Origin: Bufo bufo
Lineage: Eukaryota > Chordata > Amphibia > Anura > Bufonidae
Direction: 5' to 3'
Length of the DNA stretch: 64,000 nt
NCBI RefSeq assembly: GCF_905171765.1
Contig: NC_053392.1
Span: 504,600,556-504,664,555, forward strand
The position numbers were made by a program, and so were the translations under genes. Below, piece by piece: positions 1 to 12,558 of this stretch (within the stretch, counting starts at the first letter, position 1; every line of letters starts with the position of its first letter). The notes below the pieces were generated by a model. The model was not told where the DNA came from. It made no database searches and saw nothing but the letters and a program-made list of their open reading frames with translations.

Positions 1-189
1 CAGGTAGCCTACACGCAAAGGGAAAGCACTACCTACTGGAAGGTAATATAATATAATAACATCTAATATAATATAAAGGCTAATTGTACTTTATCAGATA
101 ACGCATACTATAAAAAAAAGTAAACATTAAAGTGGGTGTCTACTTTTTTTTTTTTTTTTTCAGGTCCCCTTATTACAGTTTGTCTTTAA

Positions 190-509
190 AGGGGTTGTCC
201 AGGATTTTACAAGTGACAACCTACTCTCAAGATCAAGATAGGTTATCCCTTTCTGACAACTTGCAGCCCCTCCGATTAGTTATTCTGAAGTAGCTCAGGC
301 ACCAGAACTTCACAGCTCTGTCCATTGTGTGGTGGACAGACTTGGTTGCTGCAACATTGCTCCCATTGAACTGAATGGGAGTAGAGCTGCTGTAACCAGC
401 TCCATCCACTACCACAGAACAGACAACTGGTGGGTGTATGAGGTGTTGGACCCGCTTGATAGACTATATTAAAGATAGGCCATCACTTCTAAAATTCTGG
501 GCAAACTCT
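190..509. mobile_element. TTAA-flanked MITE
   Basis: Terminal inverted repeats AGGGGTTGTCCAGGATTTT (left) and its degenerate complement near 491-509, flanked by TTAA at 186-189 and 510-513. The interior contains a frog-type low-copy spacer but no coding sequence. TTAA duplications are typical of piggyBac and Kolobok superfamilies. Confidence 0.6.
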
Positions 510-800
510 TTAAGGGGAATCTGGAACTAATTGTTAAATTTCTCTGCAGCACCCCCGCAGGAGAAATTAAGCATTGCATGACTTTCATTGAAATCATTCA
601 GTTGTATGTGCAATGCACAGATTTGCCTAGTCATCCAGAGAAAGAGATGTGGCTGTATTTTTCAACGGTGGATGCCGCAGCAGAATTTAGGAGGGCCGCA
701 CTATAATAAATGCATAAGTAGCTGCTCCCACCAAATGGAAGTAAGGTTTATCAAAGCAGAGACAGCTTCTGTATGAGAGCGAGTGACTAATAGACAGTGA

Positions 801-1620
801 ATGTGGCAATCCAAGCAGGGGTGGACTAGCCATAGACCCTACAGGGAAATTTCCAGGTGGGGCAATGCCCATAAGGCTGCCAGAGCTCTCCTTGTGACTG
901 CTGGCCAGGTACAGAATGATCTGATGCTCTCAGCATCATTTAATGCTAGTTGCATCAAGTACTTATCCACCTGCGGCCGCAGGTCCCCTCCTGAACTCAA
1001 CTGTCCTCAGGACAATGATACAGATGGATACTACAGGAGTGGCAGTATTATGCACTGTACTGTGGTATTTGGTTCTTCTGGGGCAATATTTTGAGCTGCA
1101 CTATGGTATTTGGTTCTTCTGGGGCAATATTTTGTGCTGCACTATGGTATTTGGTTCTTCTGGGGCAATATTTTGTGCTGCACTATGGTATCTGGTTCTT
1201 CTGGGGCAGTATTTTGAGCTGCACTATGGTATTTGGTTCTTCTGGGGCAGTATTTTGTGCTGCACTATGGTATTTGGTTCTTCTGGGGCAGTATTTTGTG
1301 CTGCACTATGATATTTGGTTCTTCTGGGGCAGTATTTTGTGCTGCACTATGGTATTTGGTTCTTCTGGGGCAGTATTTTGTGCTGCACTATGGTATTTGG
1401 TTCTTCTGAGGCAGTATTTTGAGCTGCATTGTGGTATTTGGTACTGATAGGGAGGTATTTAGTGCTGCACTAAGGCATTGGTGGCCCTGCCTCCTTCTGT
1501 TGTCCTCGCCTTCTTGTGTTTTCCCACGTTCTGTCATTTGGTTATGCCTATGACATTGGGCCACTTTTAGTTTTTCCAGGGCCACTTTAAGTTCCCAGTT
1601 AACCCGTGACTTCAGGTATT
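801..1620. repeat. Dispersed repeat with internal minisatellite (copy 1)
   Basis: The left flank (about 820-1045) and right flank (about 1466-1610) match, imperfectly, a second copy at 36905-37390. Shared landmarks include the GGCCAGGTACA block, the CTCAGGAC-ATGATA block before the array, and the GGGCCACTTTAA block after it. The 41-bp array lies between. No transposon ends or coding sequence recognised. Confidence 0.6.
1050..1465. repeat. 41-bp minisatellite, about 10 units
   Basis: Unit landmarks GCTGCACTATGG-TATTTGGTTCTTCTGGGGC recur every 41 bases (for example 1095, 1136). Units differ by few substitutions (GTGCTG/GAGCTG, CAGTATT/CAATATT). As 41 is not a multiple of three, the array rotates through all frames; long stop-free frames across it are an artefact of the repeat. 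Confidence 0.9.
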
Positions 1621-1917
1621 ACATGTCACACCCAATCTACAAATTGGTCTAGAGATCCCCACATAATGGGGGAGATTTCTCAGAACTGGTTTAAAGGAAA
1701 ACTGATTTAGTTTCCCATAGCAACCAATTGGATTCCACCTTTTATTTTTCAAGGTTCCTTTCCAAAATTAAAGGTGAAATCTGGTTGCTATGGGCAACCA
1801 CACCAGTTTTCCTTTATTTTATTTCCATTTATTTATAAATCTCTCCCAATCCATAACATACACTAAGGAGAACTCTACCTCTGCACTGAAGCTGCCTCTC
1901 ATGATATCCCTTTACCC

Positions 1918-2893
1918 GTGCTGCCCACCCATGCTGCTTCCCTGAATTCTTCTTTTAGGACTGCTAAGGGTCCACTATTTATGTGAGTATATGTGTGCGT
2001 ACCAGTATGTAATAAGTTTGTGAAGGTATACAGCAGATATGTGTGCTCATGCCAGCATGTCAGTGAACATGCATGTATTTATGCAGTCAGTGTACATACG
2101 GTAATTGTGAATGCTTTTATAAAGTTAACTAGACATTATGCCAGTTACAATAACGGGCGCTAGAATTGGCCGGCGTGCAGAGCAATCATCACACTGCGCT
2201 CCGGCCGATCAACGCCGCCCCCCCACACACCGTCCACACTGCCCACCGTCCGCACAGACCACACCCCGAGCAACGGCCACTCAACGCCACCCGCGTCGTC
2301 CATGGAACGCGGTGTGATGATTGCTCTGCGCGTGTGGGCGGTGTGTAGAGCGCTGTGTCCTCGCATGCCCAGTGTAAAACTGGGTACGCATGTAGGCGGT
2401 GCAGGCGCGCTTTAGTACTGCACAAGCGCGCGTCTCCTCCACGGCCGCTCACCAAGACTTCAATTCCCAGAAGTCTGTACGGCGAAGGCGACGCATGCGC
2501 ACTGGATGGCAGGAGTGGACAGCGGCGGGGGAGCTGTGGCCTGCCTATAGGGTGACACCCTGAAGGGAAACTTGTGTGTGGCACTGTGTCTGTGTGGAGC
2601 GCTGTGTCCTGATTGGACCCTGCACTGCGCATGCCAAGTGCAAAACTGGTAACACACACGGACACAGCTCGCTCACACAGGGATTTTATTATTATAGATG
2701 TGCATATCAGTGCCATTGTGTGGCTGTTGTGTTTATACGTGCATGCATGTATGTTGTTTATACATGCTGGCACATGCACACATATTTACTGAATACATTC
2801 TCAAACTCATTACATACTAGTACGCACACATATACTCAAAAAATAATGGACCCTTAGCAGTCCTAAATGAAGAATTCAGATAGTGGGCATGTG
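1918..2893. repeat. Inverted-repeat element interrupted by a Helitron
   Basis: Left arm about 1939-2062 and right arm about 2763-2880 are reverse complements over about 120 bp, sharing GAATTCTTC...AGGACTGCTAAGGGTCC at the outside and the GTGTGCTCATGCCAGCATG region inside. The Helitron at 2129-2698 separates them. No target duplication was identified. Confidence 0.65.
2129..2698 (-). mobile_element. Non-autonomous Helitron, about 570 bp
   Basis: Read on the - strand, it starts TCTATAATAATAAAATCCC after an A and ends CTAG before a T. A hairpin (GCCCGTTA-TTG-TAACTGGC, one mismatch) lies about 7 nt before CTAG. This is the TC...hairpin...CTRR layout with A/T insertion site that defines Helitrons. 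The interior is GC-rich and CpG-rich, unlike the surroundings, and holds two diverged copies of a GCGCTGTGTCCT...AAAACTGG block. No protein remnant was seen. Confidence 0.6.
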
Positions 2894-3238
2894 CCCTATT
2901 TATATAATTTTTTATTATCTTTATAATTGTGATAGCTATTGTGACAGTATGTAGTTATTGTGATATCTACCCATAACCCAATATGACAATGAAAAAATGA
3001 AAAGTGTTGAGAAAAGTTTCAATGAAATGGGTCATATTTTGTCTTAGTGCCTAGGGCAGCAGGAGATAGGTAATCAATATCAGATTGGTGGGGGTCCGAC
3101 AGCTGATCAGCTGTTTGAAGAGAACCTACATTTTAAATTGGCTGTCAAAAAATCTATATACAGTGTAGTACCTGTTGTCTGATACATTGCAGTCTTAATC
3201 TGGCTGCACACATGACATAACTATCAGCCAAACAGCTA

Positions 3239-4171
3239 CAGTACAGACCAAAAGTTTGGACACACCTTCTCATTCAAAGAATTTTCTTTATTTTCATGAC
3301 TATGAAAATTGTAGATTCACACTGAAGGCATCAAAACTATGAATTAACACATGTGGAATTATATACATAACAAACAAGTGTGAAACAACTGAAAATATGT
3401 CATATTCTAGGTTCTTCAAAGTAGCCACCTTTTGCTTTGATTACTGCTTTGCACACTGTTGGCATTCTCTTGATGAGCTTCAAGAGGTAGTCCCCATGGT
3501 TTTCACTTCACAGGTGTGCCCTGTCAGGTTTAATAAGTGGGATTTCTTGCCTTATAAATGTGGTTGGGACCATCAGTTGCGTTGAGGAGAAGTCAGGTGG
3601 ATACACAGCTGATAGTCCTACTGAATAGACTGTTAGAATTTGTATTATGGCAAGAAAAAAGCAGCTAAGTAAAGAAAAACGAGTGGCCATCATTACTTTA
3701 AGAAATGAAGGTCAGTCAGTCAGCCGAAAAATTGGGAAAACTTTGAAAGTAAGGGCTATTTGACCATGAAGGAGAGTGATGGGGTGCTGCGCCAGATGAC
3801 CTGGCCTCCACAGTCACCGGACCTGAACCCAATCGAGATGGTTTGGGGTGAGCTGGACCGCAGAGTGAAGGCAAAAGGTCCAACAAGTGCTAAGCATCTC
3901 TGGGAACTCCTTCAAGACTGTTGGAAGACCATTTCAGGGGACTACCTCTTGAAGCTCATCAAGAGAATGCCAAGAGTGTGCAAAGCAGTAATCAAAGCAA
4001 AAGGTGGCTACTTTGAAGAACCTAGAATATGAGATATTTTCAGTTGTTTCACACTTGTTTGTTATGTATATAATTCCACATGTGTTAATTCATAGTTTTG
4101 ATGCCTTCATAGTCATGAAAATGAAGAAAACTCTTTGAATGAGAAGGTGTCCAAACTTTTGGTCTGTACTG
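3239..4171 (+). mobile_element. Internally deleted Tc1-like element (copy 1)
   Basis: Starts CAGTACAGACCAAAAGTTTGG and ends with its complement, flanked by TA on both sides (3237-3238, 4172-4173). TIRs of about 200 bp. It keeps the 5' end of a transposase (from 3648, MARKKQLSKEKRVAIITLR) and the 3' end (3760-4032, with NPIEMVW and GYFEEPRI); the catalytic middle is missing. The deletion joint near 3750-3762 is shared with the copy at 50894, so this is a derivative that moved as a unit. Confidence 0.88.
3760..4032 (+). pseudogene. Tc1 transposase C-terminal fragment
   Basis: 90 residues with the QSPDLNPIEMVW block that carries the third catalytic acidic residue of Tc1 transposases. The two catalytic aspartates and the DNA-binding domain proper are absent through the internal deletion, so it cannot transpose by itself. 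Confidence 0.85.
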
Positions 4172-4299
4172 TATTTATCCTGATCCTCTCATATACTGTA
4201 TATGCATGCTCAAACAAGCATGCCTTTTGCACACAAAAAAAAAAATCTAATTTTCTCCCATCAATCTAGCGCTTAATCCCCCTTAATAAAAAAAGGAAA

Positions 4300-5905
4300 A
4301 CATAATTTTAGGAATGATTGCAAATTTATTAAAAAGGAAAAACTAAAATGTTTACATGGATGTAAGTATTCAGACCATTAGCTATGACACTTGAAATTCA
4401 GCTCTGGGGGCTTCTGAGTTCTCAATTCATTTGATCGGACTTGTACGTCTATTTAAGGTCTCACAGCTGACGATGCATATGAGAGCAAAAACCAAGGAAT
4501 AGGCGGAGGCACGCATCTGGAGAAGGGTACAAAAAAAATTATTCTACACTGAAAGTTCCCAAGAGCATAATGGCCTCCATAATTCTTAAATGGAAGAAGT
4601 TTGGAACAACCAGGACTGTTCCTAGAACTGGCCACCCCAGCAAACTAGGTAGGCTACTTTCACACTAGCGTTCGGGGCTCCGCTTGTGAGCTCCGTTTGA
4701 AGGGGCTCACAAGCGGCCCCGAACGCATCCGTACTACCCTAATGCATTGAGTGGACGCGGATCCGCTCAGAATGCATCAGTCTGGCAGTGTTCAGCCTCC
4801 GCTCAGCTAGCGGACACCCGAACGCTGCTTGCAGCGTTCGGGTGTCCGCATGGCTGTGCGGAGGCAAACGGATCCGTCCAGACTTACAATGTAAGTCAAT
4901 GGGGATGGATCCGTTTGAAGATGACACAATATGGCTCAATTTTCAAACGGATCCGTCCCCATTGACATTCAATGTAAAGTCTGGACTGATCCGTCTGAAC
5001 TACTTTCACACTTAGAATTTTTTCTAAGCTATAATGCAGATGGATCCGTTCTGAACGGATACAAACGTCTGCATTATAGGAGCGGATCCGTCTGTGCAGA
5101 CAGCAGACGGATCCGCTCTGAACGCAAGTGTGAAAGTAGCCTAATCAGAGCAGGAAAAGGGCCTTGGTAAATGAGGTGACCAAGAACCCGAAGGCCACTC
5201 TGGCTGAGCTCCAAAGATCATGTGTGCTGATGGAAGAAACCATCGCTGCAGCATTCCTCCGATCTGGGTTTTACGGCATAGTGGCCAGAAAGAAGTCTGT
5301 CATAGGAAAAAAACACATTAGAGTTTGCAAAAACAAAACAAAACGCATAAAGGACTCTCAGACTGTGAGAAACACAATTCTTTGCTTTGATGAAACCAAG
5401 ATTGAACTTTTTGGCCTCAATTCTAGGAGTCATGTTTGGAGGAAAACAGGCATTGCCCAATACCATCACTACAGTGAAGCATGGTGGTGGCAGTATCATG
5501 CTGTGTGGGTGTTTTTCAGTGCCTGGGACGTGAAGACTAGTGAGATTTGAGGGGAATGCTGAGTGGAGCCAAGTACAGAGATATTCTTAATGAAAACCTG
5601 ATCCAGACCTCAGACTAGGCCTAAGCTTTACCTTTTAATAAGACAAAGAGCCTAAGCACACAGCCAAGACAACACAGGATTGGCTTAGGGACAACTCTGT
5701 GAATGTCCGTGAGTGGCCCAGCCAGAGCCCTGACTTGAACCTAATTGAACATCTCTGGAACTTGACAGAGCATGGGAGGATCTGCAAAGAACAATGGCAG
5801 AAAATCTCCAAATCCAGGTGTGCAAATCTTGTGGCATCATACCCAAGAAGACTGGAGGCTGTAATCACTGTCAAAGGTGCTTCAACTAAGTACTGAGTTC
5901 AGGCT
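4300..5905 (+). pseudogene. Decayed Tc1-like transposase, split by a MITE
   Basis: Pieces of a Tc1 transposase occur in order: the AGCAAACTAGG region before 4651, 5164-5550 (LVNEVTKNPKATLAELQRS, then LCFDETKIELFG with the first catalytic Asp), and 5699-5896 (QSPDLNLIEHLW and the terminal KGASTKY). Frameshifts and a 490-bp MITE at 4652-5141 break it. No clean terminal repeats were found, so both ends are approximate. It belongs to a different Tc1 lineage from the 3.2-kb copy. Confidence 0.75.
4652..5141. mobile_element. Palindromic MITE, Harbinger-type (copy 1)
   Basis: Ends GGCTACTTTCACACTAGCGTT and the complement ACTTTCACAC; the element sits inside the Tc1 pseudogene. The flanks are GTA and TAA, against a clean TAA/TAA in copy 2. 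The interior is built from nested palindromes with at least seven GGATCC-centred stems. No coding capacity. Confidence 0.75.
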
Positions 5906-5929
5906 ACTGCAGTGCTGGCAACTATACAG

Positions 5930-6574
5930 TGTACGATGCTGGAGGCAGACAGCTCTATACTCTGTGTTTTGGTGGTGCTGGAGTGCTGCAGCTCAACTCC
6001 CATTCAAGTAACTGGGAACTGAGCTGCACCCGCACCAGAGACTACATAGTGTATGAAGTCTTCTGCTCGGTACACTGTTAGCTTCTGGGACTATGGCCCC
6101 CTGAAACAGCTCATCGGTGCCAGATGTTGGACCCAACCAATCTGGGAGTAAACTCTTCCTAGACCTTTAACCCTTTCCCACTTTGTGTCTTTCCTGTTAG
6201 CTGTGGATGTTTGACTGGAAAACATGGGGGGTGCAGCCAATAGCAGTCCACGAAGGTGACCAGCCTCCCTAGCTTCACCCACGATGCGGGTTGGGGAGAT
6301 GCAGCGGCGGCCGTGCAGGGATCCAGAGAGACGCGTGTTCTGGGGAGTAGGTAAGTATGCTCTAGAGGAGGGGCCTGGGCATTCTGGGGGTTATTATAGG
6401 GATTCGATAACCCCTTTCATTTTATACCAGTTGATGGTAGTTTAAAGTAAAAGTATGTAATGGGAGTGAAAAAAAATTGGGATTATAAAAATATGCACAA
6501 AATAAAAAAAACATATACAAATAAGTAAATGGAATAACAAAACAACAATCTTTTTTCATGCACTTATCCATTAA
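5930..6574. other. No gene; dispersed repeat-like sequence
   Basis: 5930-6070 resembles the interior of the frog TTAA MITEs (a GCTCAACTCCCATTCAAG block). The rest, including a GC-rich stretch at 6200-6380, shows no feature I can name. Confidence 0.4.
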
Positions 6575-8953
6575 CCACTTCCAGACCGGGCCATTTTCTC
6601 CCTTCCTAACCAGGACTATTTTTGCAAATCCACCATATGTGGTAATATCTTTGGAACACTTTTACTTATTCAAGTTATTCAGAGATTGTTTTCTCGTGAT
6701 ACATTGTACATCATGTTAATGGTAAATTTGAGTCAATATGTTTTACCTTTATTTATAAAAAAAAATCCAAAAGTTACAGACAATTTGAAAAAATTCACTG
6801 TTTTCTAAACTTGAATCTCTCTGCCTATTAATTAACATTCACCATATGTCTACTTTATGTTGGCATAATTTTGGTAATGTCATTTTATTTTTTAGGACGT
6901 TAGAAGGTTTAGAATTTTTTAAGCAATTTTTGAAATTTTCAAGAAAACTTCCAGAATCAACTTTTTTAAGGACCAGTTCAGATCTGAAGTCACTTTGAGG
7001 AGCTCACATAATAGAACCAACCCATTAATGACCCCATTTTAGAAACTACACCCCTCAAACTATTCAAAACTGGTTTTAGAAATGTTGTTAACCCTTTAAG
7101 TATTCCACAGGAATTAAAGCAAAATGAAGGTGAAATTTCAAAATTTCACTTTTTTTTGCAGATTTATTAATAATTTTTTTCCTGCAACACATCAAGGATT
7201 AACAACAAAACAAACCTCAATAATTATTACCCTGATTCTGCAGTTTGCAGAAACACCCCATATGTGGTTGTATACCGCTGTATGGCCACACGGCAGGGCA
7301 CAGAAGGCAAGTAGCACCATATCATTTTTGGAGGGCAGATTTTGCTGGAATAGTCTTTAGGCGCCATGTTGCATTTGAAGAGACCCTGAGGTATCCCCAC
7401 AGTCAAAACCCCCAAAAAGTGACCACATTTTGTAAACTACACTACCCAAGCAATTTTTAGTGAGCACTTGACGCAATGGGTGTTTCATAGAATTTATAAT
7501 ACTTAGCTGTGAAAATGGAAAATTTAATTTTTTTGTTTTACAAGAAAATGGTGCTTTAGGCCCAAACTATCTTTTTCACAAAATATAACAGGAGAGTATC
7601 TCCCAAAATTTGCTACTCATTTTCTCATGAATACAGTAACACACAAATTGTCGTCATAAACTGTTATTTGGGGATACGCCAGGGCTCTGAAGGGGGGGAG
7701 TGGCATCTGGATTTTCTAACATGGAATTTTCTAACATGGTTTTTAAGAGCGATACCTTTTTTATTTTTTGTTGACTAAGCTGCGTGAGAGCTTATTTTTG
7801 GCGGGACAAGCTGTACTTTTTATTGGCACCATATTTGGGTACATTTGGCTTTCTGATTGCTTTTTATCTCATTTTTTGGGAGGTGAAGTCACAAAAAAAG
7901 CTGTTTGAGTAATTTTTCTATATATTTTTTTTACACTGTTCAATTGATAGGATAGATCATGTGATATTTTTATAGATCCGGTTGTTATGGACGCAGAAAT
8001 ACCAAATATGTTATTTTTTTGTTAGTTTTTTTACATTTTACACTAAGAACATTTTTAGGAAAAAAATCATGTTTATGTGTTGCCATTTTCTTAGAGCCAT
8101 AGTTAAAAAAAAATTCTGGCTATGGTTTGTGTGAGGGCTTGCTTTTTGCAGGATGAGGTGACGTTTATATTGCCACCATTTTGGGGTACATACAACTTTT
8201 TGATCGATTAACATTGTGCTTTTTGGGAGGTGAGGTAACTAAAAAAGCTGTTTTGGCATAATATATATATTTTTTTTTACGGCGTTCACCTAATGGGGTA
8301 GATCATGTGATATTTTTATAAAGCCGGTCGTTACGGATGCGGTGATACCAAATATGCCTATTTTATTTTCTATTTTTAACATTTTTCAAATGACTTAATT
8401 GGGGCAAAAACATTTTGTACATGTGAAACTTTTCAAAATTTTATTTGTAAAACACTTTTTTTTTGGGGGGGGACATTTAACTTCATTCTTTTTCTTTTTT
8501 CACTATTGATTTCTCTTTTAACTGGGGCTGATATATTAGCCCCAGTTACAAGGGAAATTCACCCCCCAGAGAGTCTGTACAGCATTATACTATGCTGTAC
8601 AGGCTCAGTGCAGGGCTGATCGAGGTTTGTGGAAGACGCGGCAGCTCCTGCACTACCCCGGCCCTGGCTGTCACATGACCACCGGGCCGGGACAGGAAGC
8701 GGCACATCGCTTCCTGACTGTATACACAGCTTGTTCAGCGCTGTATATACAGCAATCTAGAAGGCAGGGACACCCAGGAACGGTCCCTGCCTTGTCTCTG
8801 GGGTGTCCTGCTGTCACTGACAGCGGGCCCCCGACACAGCATCTGCACTATTAGCGTGCAGCTGCCATCTCTGAATGGACATTCCAAAACATCCATTTAG
8901 AGATAAACCCGATCGCCCAGGAAGTTTATAGTCAATGGGCAGTCGGGAAGTGG
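6575..8953. mobile_element. TTAA-flanked non-autonomous element, 2.4 kb
   Basis: Ends CCACTTCCAGACCGG and the complement of CCACTTCCCGACTG, flanked by TTAA (6571-6574) and TTGA (8954-8957). The body is AT-rich with imperfect internal repeats (GGTGATACCAAATATG, GGGAGGTGA-GT blocks) and a GC-rich right end (8520-8940). It shares sequence with the elements at 11594 and 33664. No transposase remnant seen. TTAA points to piggyBac or Kolobok, which I cannot separate here. Confidence 0.7.
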
Positions 8954-9454
8954 TTGAAAAATATAAATCAACAGTTAAGATACATGTACTTAAATATAAT
9001 TTTTAAAAAATCTAAAACTCATCCAGCAAAAATGAGGTCTCCAACAGCTAGATAGACAACATATGTAGATAAAAGAAAAATAGTTATGGGTGATGGAATG
9101 TCGTGAGGCACAAACTAAAATTCCCTGTAGTTCTTAAGGCAAATATTAGCTATGTCTTTACGTCCTAATATATTATCACTTAGTGAAAACTTTTGTTTTC
9201 CTTTTTTTATTTTTAGGCATTTATTGCTGCACCTAAAACATTTTTTTTTGGTTTCCAAAATGTGGTTCTTTTTTATTTTTAGACTTTTAAAAACTTGCTG
9301 TACTTCAAACTTTAGAAACTTAGCAAAAAATAAAATAAAAATAATGTCTAATGTTGGTAAAAGAACATCTGCATTAACTGCAATCAGGTCTTTTATAATT
9401 ATAAAAAGATTCAACTTTTTATTGGTGGCATTGTTTTAAAACTTATACAAAAGA

Positions 9455-10150
9455 AATGTAACTTGTAGCGTAGTAGTAATTGTAATCTCCCCCGGTCAGA
9501 CCATAGCAGTTGGCTGCAGCTTTCACATGGAGATATTTCCCTTATTTGAGTTTTTATTTAGTTTTAATGAAAGCTTCTCTCTAATTGACTTGATGATTTC
9601 TGTTTAATTAGCACATTTTGGAGGGTAGATCAAAACATAATAAGCTAAGGTAATCAGACAAGCATTCTGCAATAAAATATTAGAGCTTTTGTGGGGGATA
9701 ATCAGAGTGGACAGTCTTTCTGCTAGTTTATGGCTGGTCACAGTTGGAGTTCTTTTACCCAACTCTGTCTAGTGCCCAAACTTTTCCAGGCAGGCAGTTC
9801 CACAGACATAGCTCATGCAGTCATATCAATTAGCCTTAATGAGCTTTAAGCCAGCCTAACTAATAAACCGCGACGCTCAAGCCAATTTGTCTTTCTTTTA
9901 CAAGATTCCAGCATAGTGTATGTTCCCCTGGGTGTTTAGTAGCCTACATAAGGAGTGTAATCGTCTTTCTACAAATGTTAGTTTTGGGGATAAAGTAGAC
10001 AATGTAGTCTGCTAAAGTTTAGAATTGTCACTTGTGTTTTAATTGGAACCCTGGGAAATAGAGTTTTGAACTGTTAGTTGATTGTTGATGATATAGACTA
10101 TATTTTAATAACCAATTATATACTGCATTTTGTTACCTTTCTTCATGTTT
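9455..10150. other. Unique AT-rich DNA, candidate conserved noncoding element
   Basis: No repeat family recognised. Homeodomain-type cores are dense: TCTAATTGACTT, GTTTAATTAGCAC, TCAATTAGCC, CCTTAATGAGC. This is the texture of vertebrate developmental enhancers, but no comparison was possible. Confidence 0.3.
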
Positions 10151-10154
10151 TATG

Positions 10155-10830
10155 ATACACTTACACACAAAATTGTTAGTACCCTTCCATTAAAGAAAAA
10201 GAAAAATCCACAATGGTCGCTGAAATAACTAATATTAATGTCTGAAAATCAGACATTGCTTATGAATTGTGTTTCAACAGGAGAGTCTTCTTAACTTACC
10301 GTAATATTTTGTTGCACAATCTTTTGAGGCAATCACTGCAATCAAGCGATTTCTGTAACCCTCAATGAGACTTCTTCACCTGTTTACAGGTATTTTGGCT
10401 CACTCCTCATGAGCAAACTGCTCCAGCTGTCTCAGGTTTGAAGGGTGCCTTCAGATTGTACGTTTCAGCTCTTTCCACAGATGTTCAATAGGATTTAGAT
10501 CACAGGGCTCATAGAAGGCCACTTCAAAATAGTCCAATGCCTCCTCCATCTTTCACAGTAGGTACAATGTTCTTTTCTTTGTATGCTTCATTTTTGCGTC
10601 TGTGAATATAGAGCTGATGTGACTTGCCAAAAAGCTTCAGTTTTGTCTCATCTGTTGAAAGGACATTCTCCCAGAATCCTTGTGGCTTGTCAATATGCAT
10701 TTTGGCAGATTCTAGTTTAGATTTTTTTATGATTTGCTTTCAACAGCGGTCTCCTCTTCGATCGTCTTCCATTAAATCCACTTTGGCTAAGACAGTGAAT
10801 GATGGTGCAATCTGACACTGATGTAGAACC
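10155..10830 (-). pseudogene. Tc1-like transposase remnant
   Basis: On the - strand the sequence reads an Asp-Leu-Asn-Pro-Ile-Glu-His-Leu-Trp block (from about 10500), then the Lys-Leu-Ile/Tyr-Arg-Asn-Arg C-terminal pattern of Tc1 proteins and a short 3' end. Stops and frameshifts interrupt it, and the N-terminal half is missing. Distinct from the other Tc1 families in the window. Confidence 0.7.
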
Positions 10831-11589
10831 TACAAAAAAGCTGCCAGACCGCATGAAAATACAATAACAATGTATTGAGCATGATTCAAAGGACAGTACA
10901 TTGTATAACAAACAAAACAAGTGTAGGGACAAGGTGACATCACCAGAGGAGAGCACACTGGCAACAATAAATACTGCTCCACATGATGATAAAAAGATAA
11001 AGTGCAAGTGCATATGTATCAATATAATAACTCATCAAGGCATTTTATTACCCATGCTGTGCCTCCGGGATGGCGCATTTCGGCGAACCTTCGTCTGGAG
11101 TTGGCGTCATCACCGCAAGACTTACAATAAATACCCCCACCAACCAATCCTAGCACTGGTTACATTAACGTGCACACCTGGACCAAATATGCAAATGACA
11201 TCGCGGGCTGCCACTTTGTGACATGAAGCATCACGTGACAAACAAGTCACGTGATCTACATCGGGTCACATGATGGCGCCGACACATCCCACGGCACCAC
11301 AAAAAAAAAAAAATGCCACATGCGCCGGCCTGAGCAAATAAAAAAAGAAAACAATTGAAAAAGGGGGACAAGAGTGAACATAATATACACGTCACATCAC
11401 AACCAAAGCAATTAGTGAAACTTAATGAATGTGTGAACAAACGTTGACCTTGGAGTTCACCTCTAATCTCCTTGGAAGTTGTTCTGGCCTATTTGGTTAC
11501 CATTGTCTCTTACCATTATCAGTCTCTTCAATTTGTCAGTTTTTCTCTTACAGCCACATCCAGGGAGGTTGGCTACAGTCCTATACACC
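10831..11589. other. No gene; unclassified sequence
   Basis: Contains a CpG-rich block (11060-11330) with CACGTGA and GTCACGTGAT palindromes at 11231-11256. No transposon ends or coding signal recognised. Confidence 0.35.
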
Positions 11590-12267
11590 TTAATTCTTTC
11601 AGGACCCTGCCATTTTTCACCTTAAGGACTAGGCCATTTTTTTGGAAATTTGACATATGTCACTTTATGTGGTAATAACTTTGTAACGATTTTACTTATC
11701 CAAGCCATTCTGGGATTGTTTTCTTGTGACACAATGTACTTCATGATAGTGGTAAATTTCAGTCAATATTTTTCATATTTTTTTTTTTAAGGTAGCAAAT
11801 TTACAAATTTTAAAACAGATTTTTGAAATTTAAAACAGATAGTGATACATCATATAACAGTTATTAGTTTACATTTCTCATATGTCTACTTTATGTTTGG
11901 ATCATTTTGTGAATGCCATTTTATTTTTTGGGGACGTTAGAAGGCTTAGAAGTTTAGAAGCAAATCTTAATTTTTCTGAAAATTTCCAAAACTCACTTTT
12001 TAAGGACCAGTTCAGGTCCTAAGTCACTTTGTGGGGCTTACATAATAGAAACCACCCAAAAGTGACCCTATTTTAGAAACTACACCACTCAAGGTATTCA
12101 AAACTGATTTTACAAACTTTTTTTAACCCTTTAGGTGTTCCTCAAGAATTAAAGGAAAATGTAGATGAAATTTCAGAATTTCACTTTTTTGTCAGATTTT
12201 CCATTTTAATCCTTTTTTTCGGTAACAAAGCAAGGGTTAAAAGCCAAACAAAACTCAATATTTATTA

Positions 12268-12558
12268 GGCCTCATGCACACGACTGTTCCGTTTTTTGCG
12301 GTCTGCAAACTACGGATCTGCAAAAAACAGAAGCCGCCTGTGTGCCTTTCGCAATTTGCGGAACGGGTGTCCCATTGTAGAAATGCCTATTCTTGTCCGC
12401 AAAACGAACAAGAAAAGGACATACTATATTTTTTTTGCGGGGCCACGGAACGGAGCAACGGATCTTTTGCGGCCCCATTGAAGTGAATGGGTCCGCACCC
12501 AAGCCGCAAAAAATGCGGCTCGAATGCGGACCACAACAACGGTCGTGTGTAAGGGGCC
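12268..12558. mobile_element. Harbinger-type MITE, 291 bp
   Basis: Ends GGCCTCATGCACACGAC and the complement of GGCCCCTTACACACGAC, flanked by TTA (12265-12267, 12559-12561). A paralogous empty site exists at about 12945-12955 in the same host element (TATTTATTACC), which confirms the 3-bp TTA duplication. TWA duplications are the mark of PIF/Harbinger. Confidence 0.85.

Noticed and set aside
943..1447. Overlapping open frames of 122 and 118 codons with a repeated Val-Phe-Gly-Ser-Ser-Gly motif
   Set aside because: They are translations of the 41-bp minisatellite, which has no stops in any of three frames; the same peptide appears in both frames.
2189..2779. A 196-codon open frame on the - strand
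   Set aside because: It runs from the GC-rich Helitron into the inverted-repeat host; the composition explains the lack of stops.
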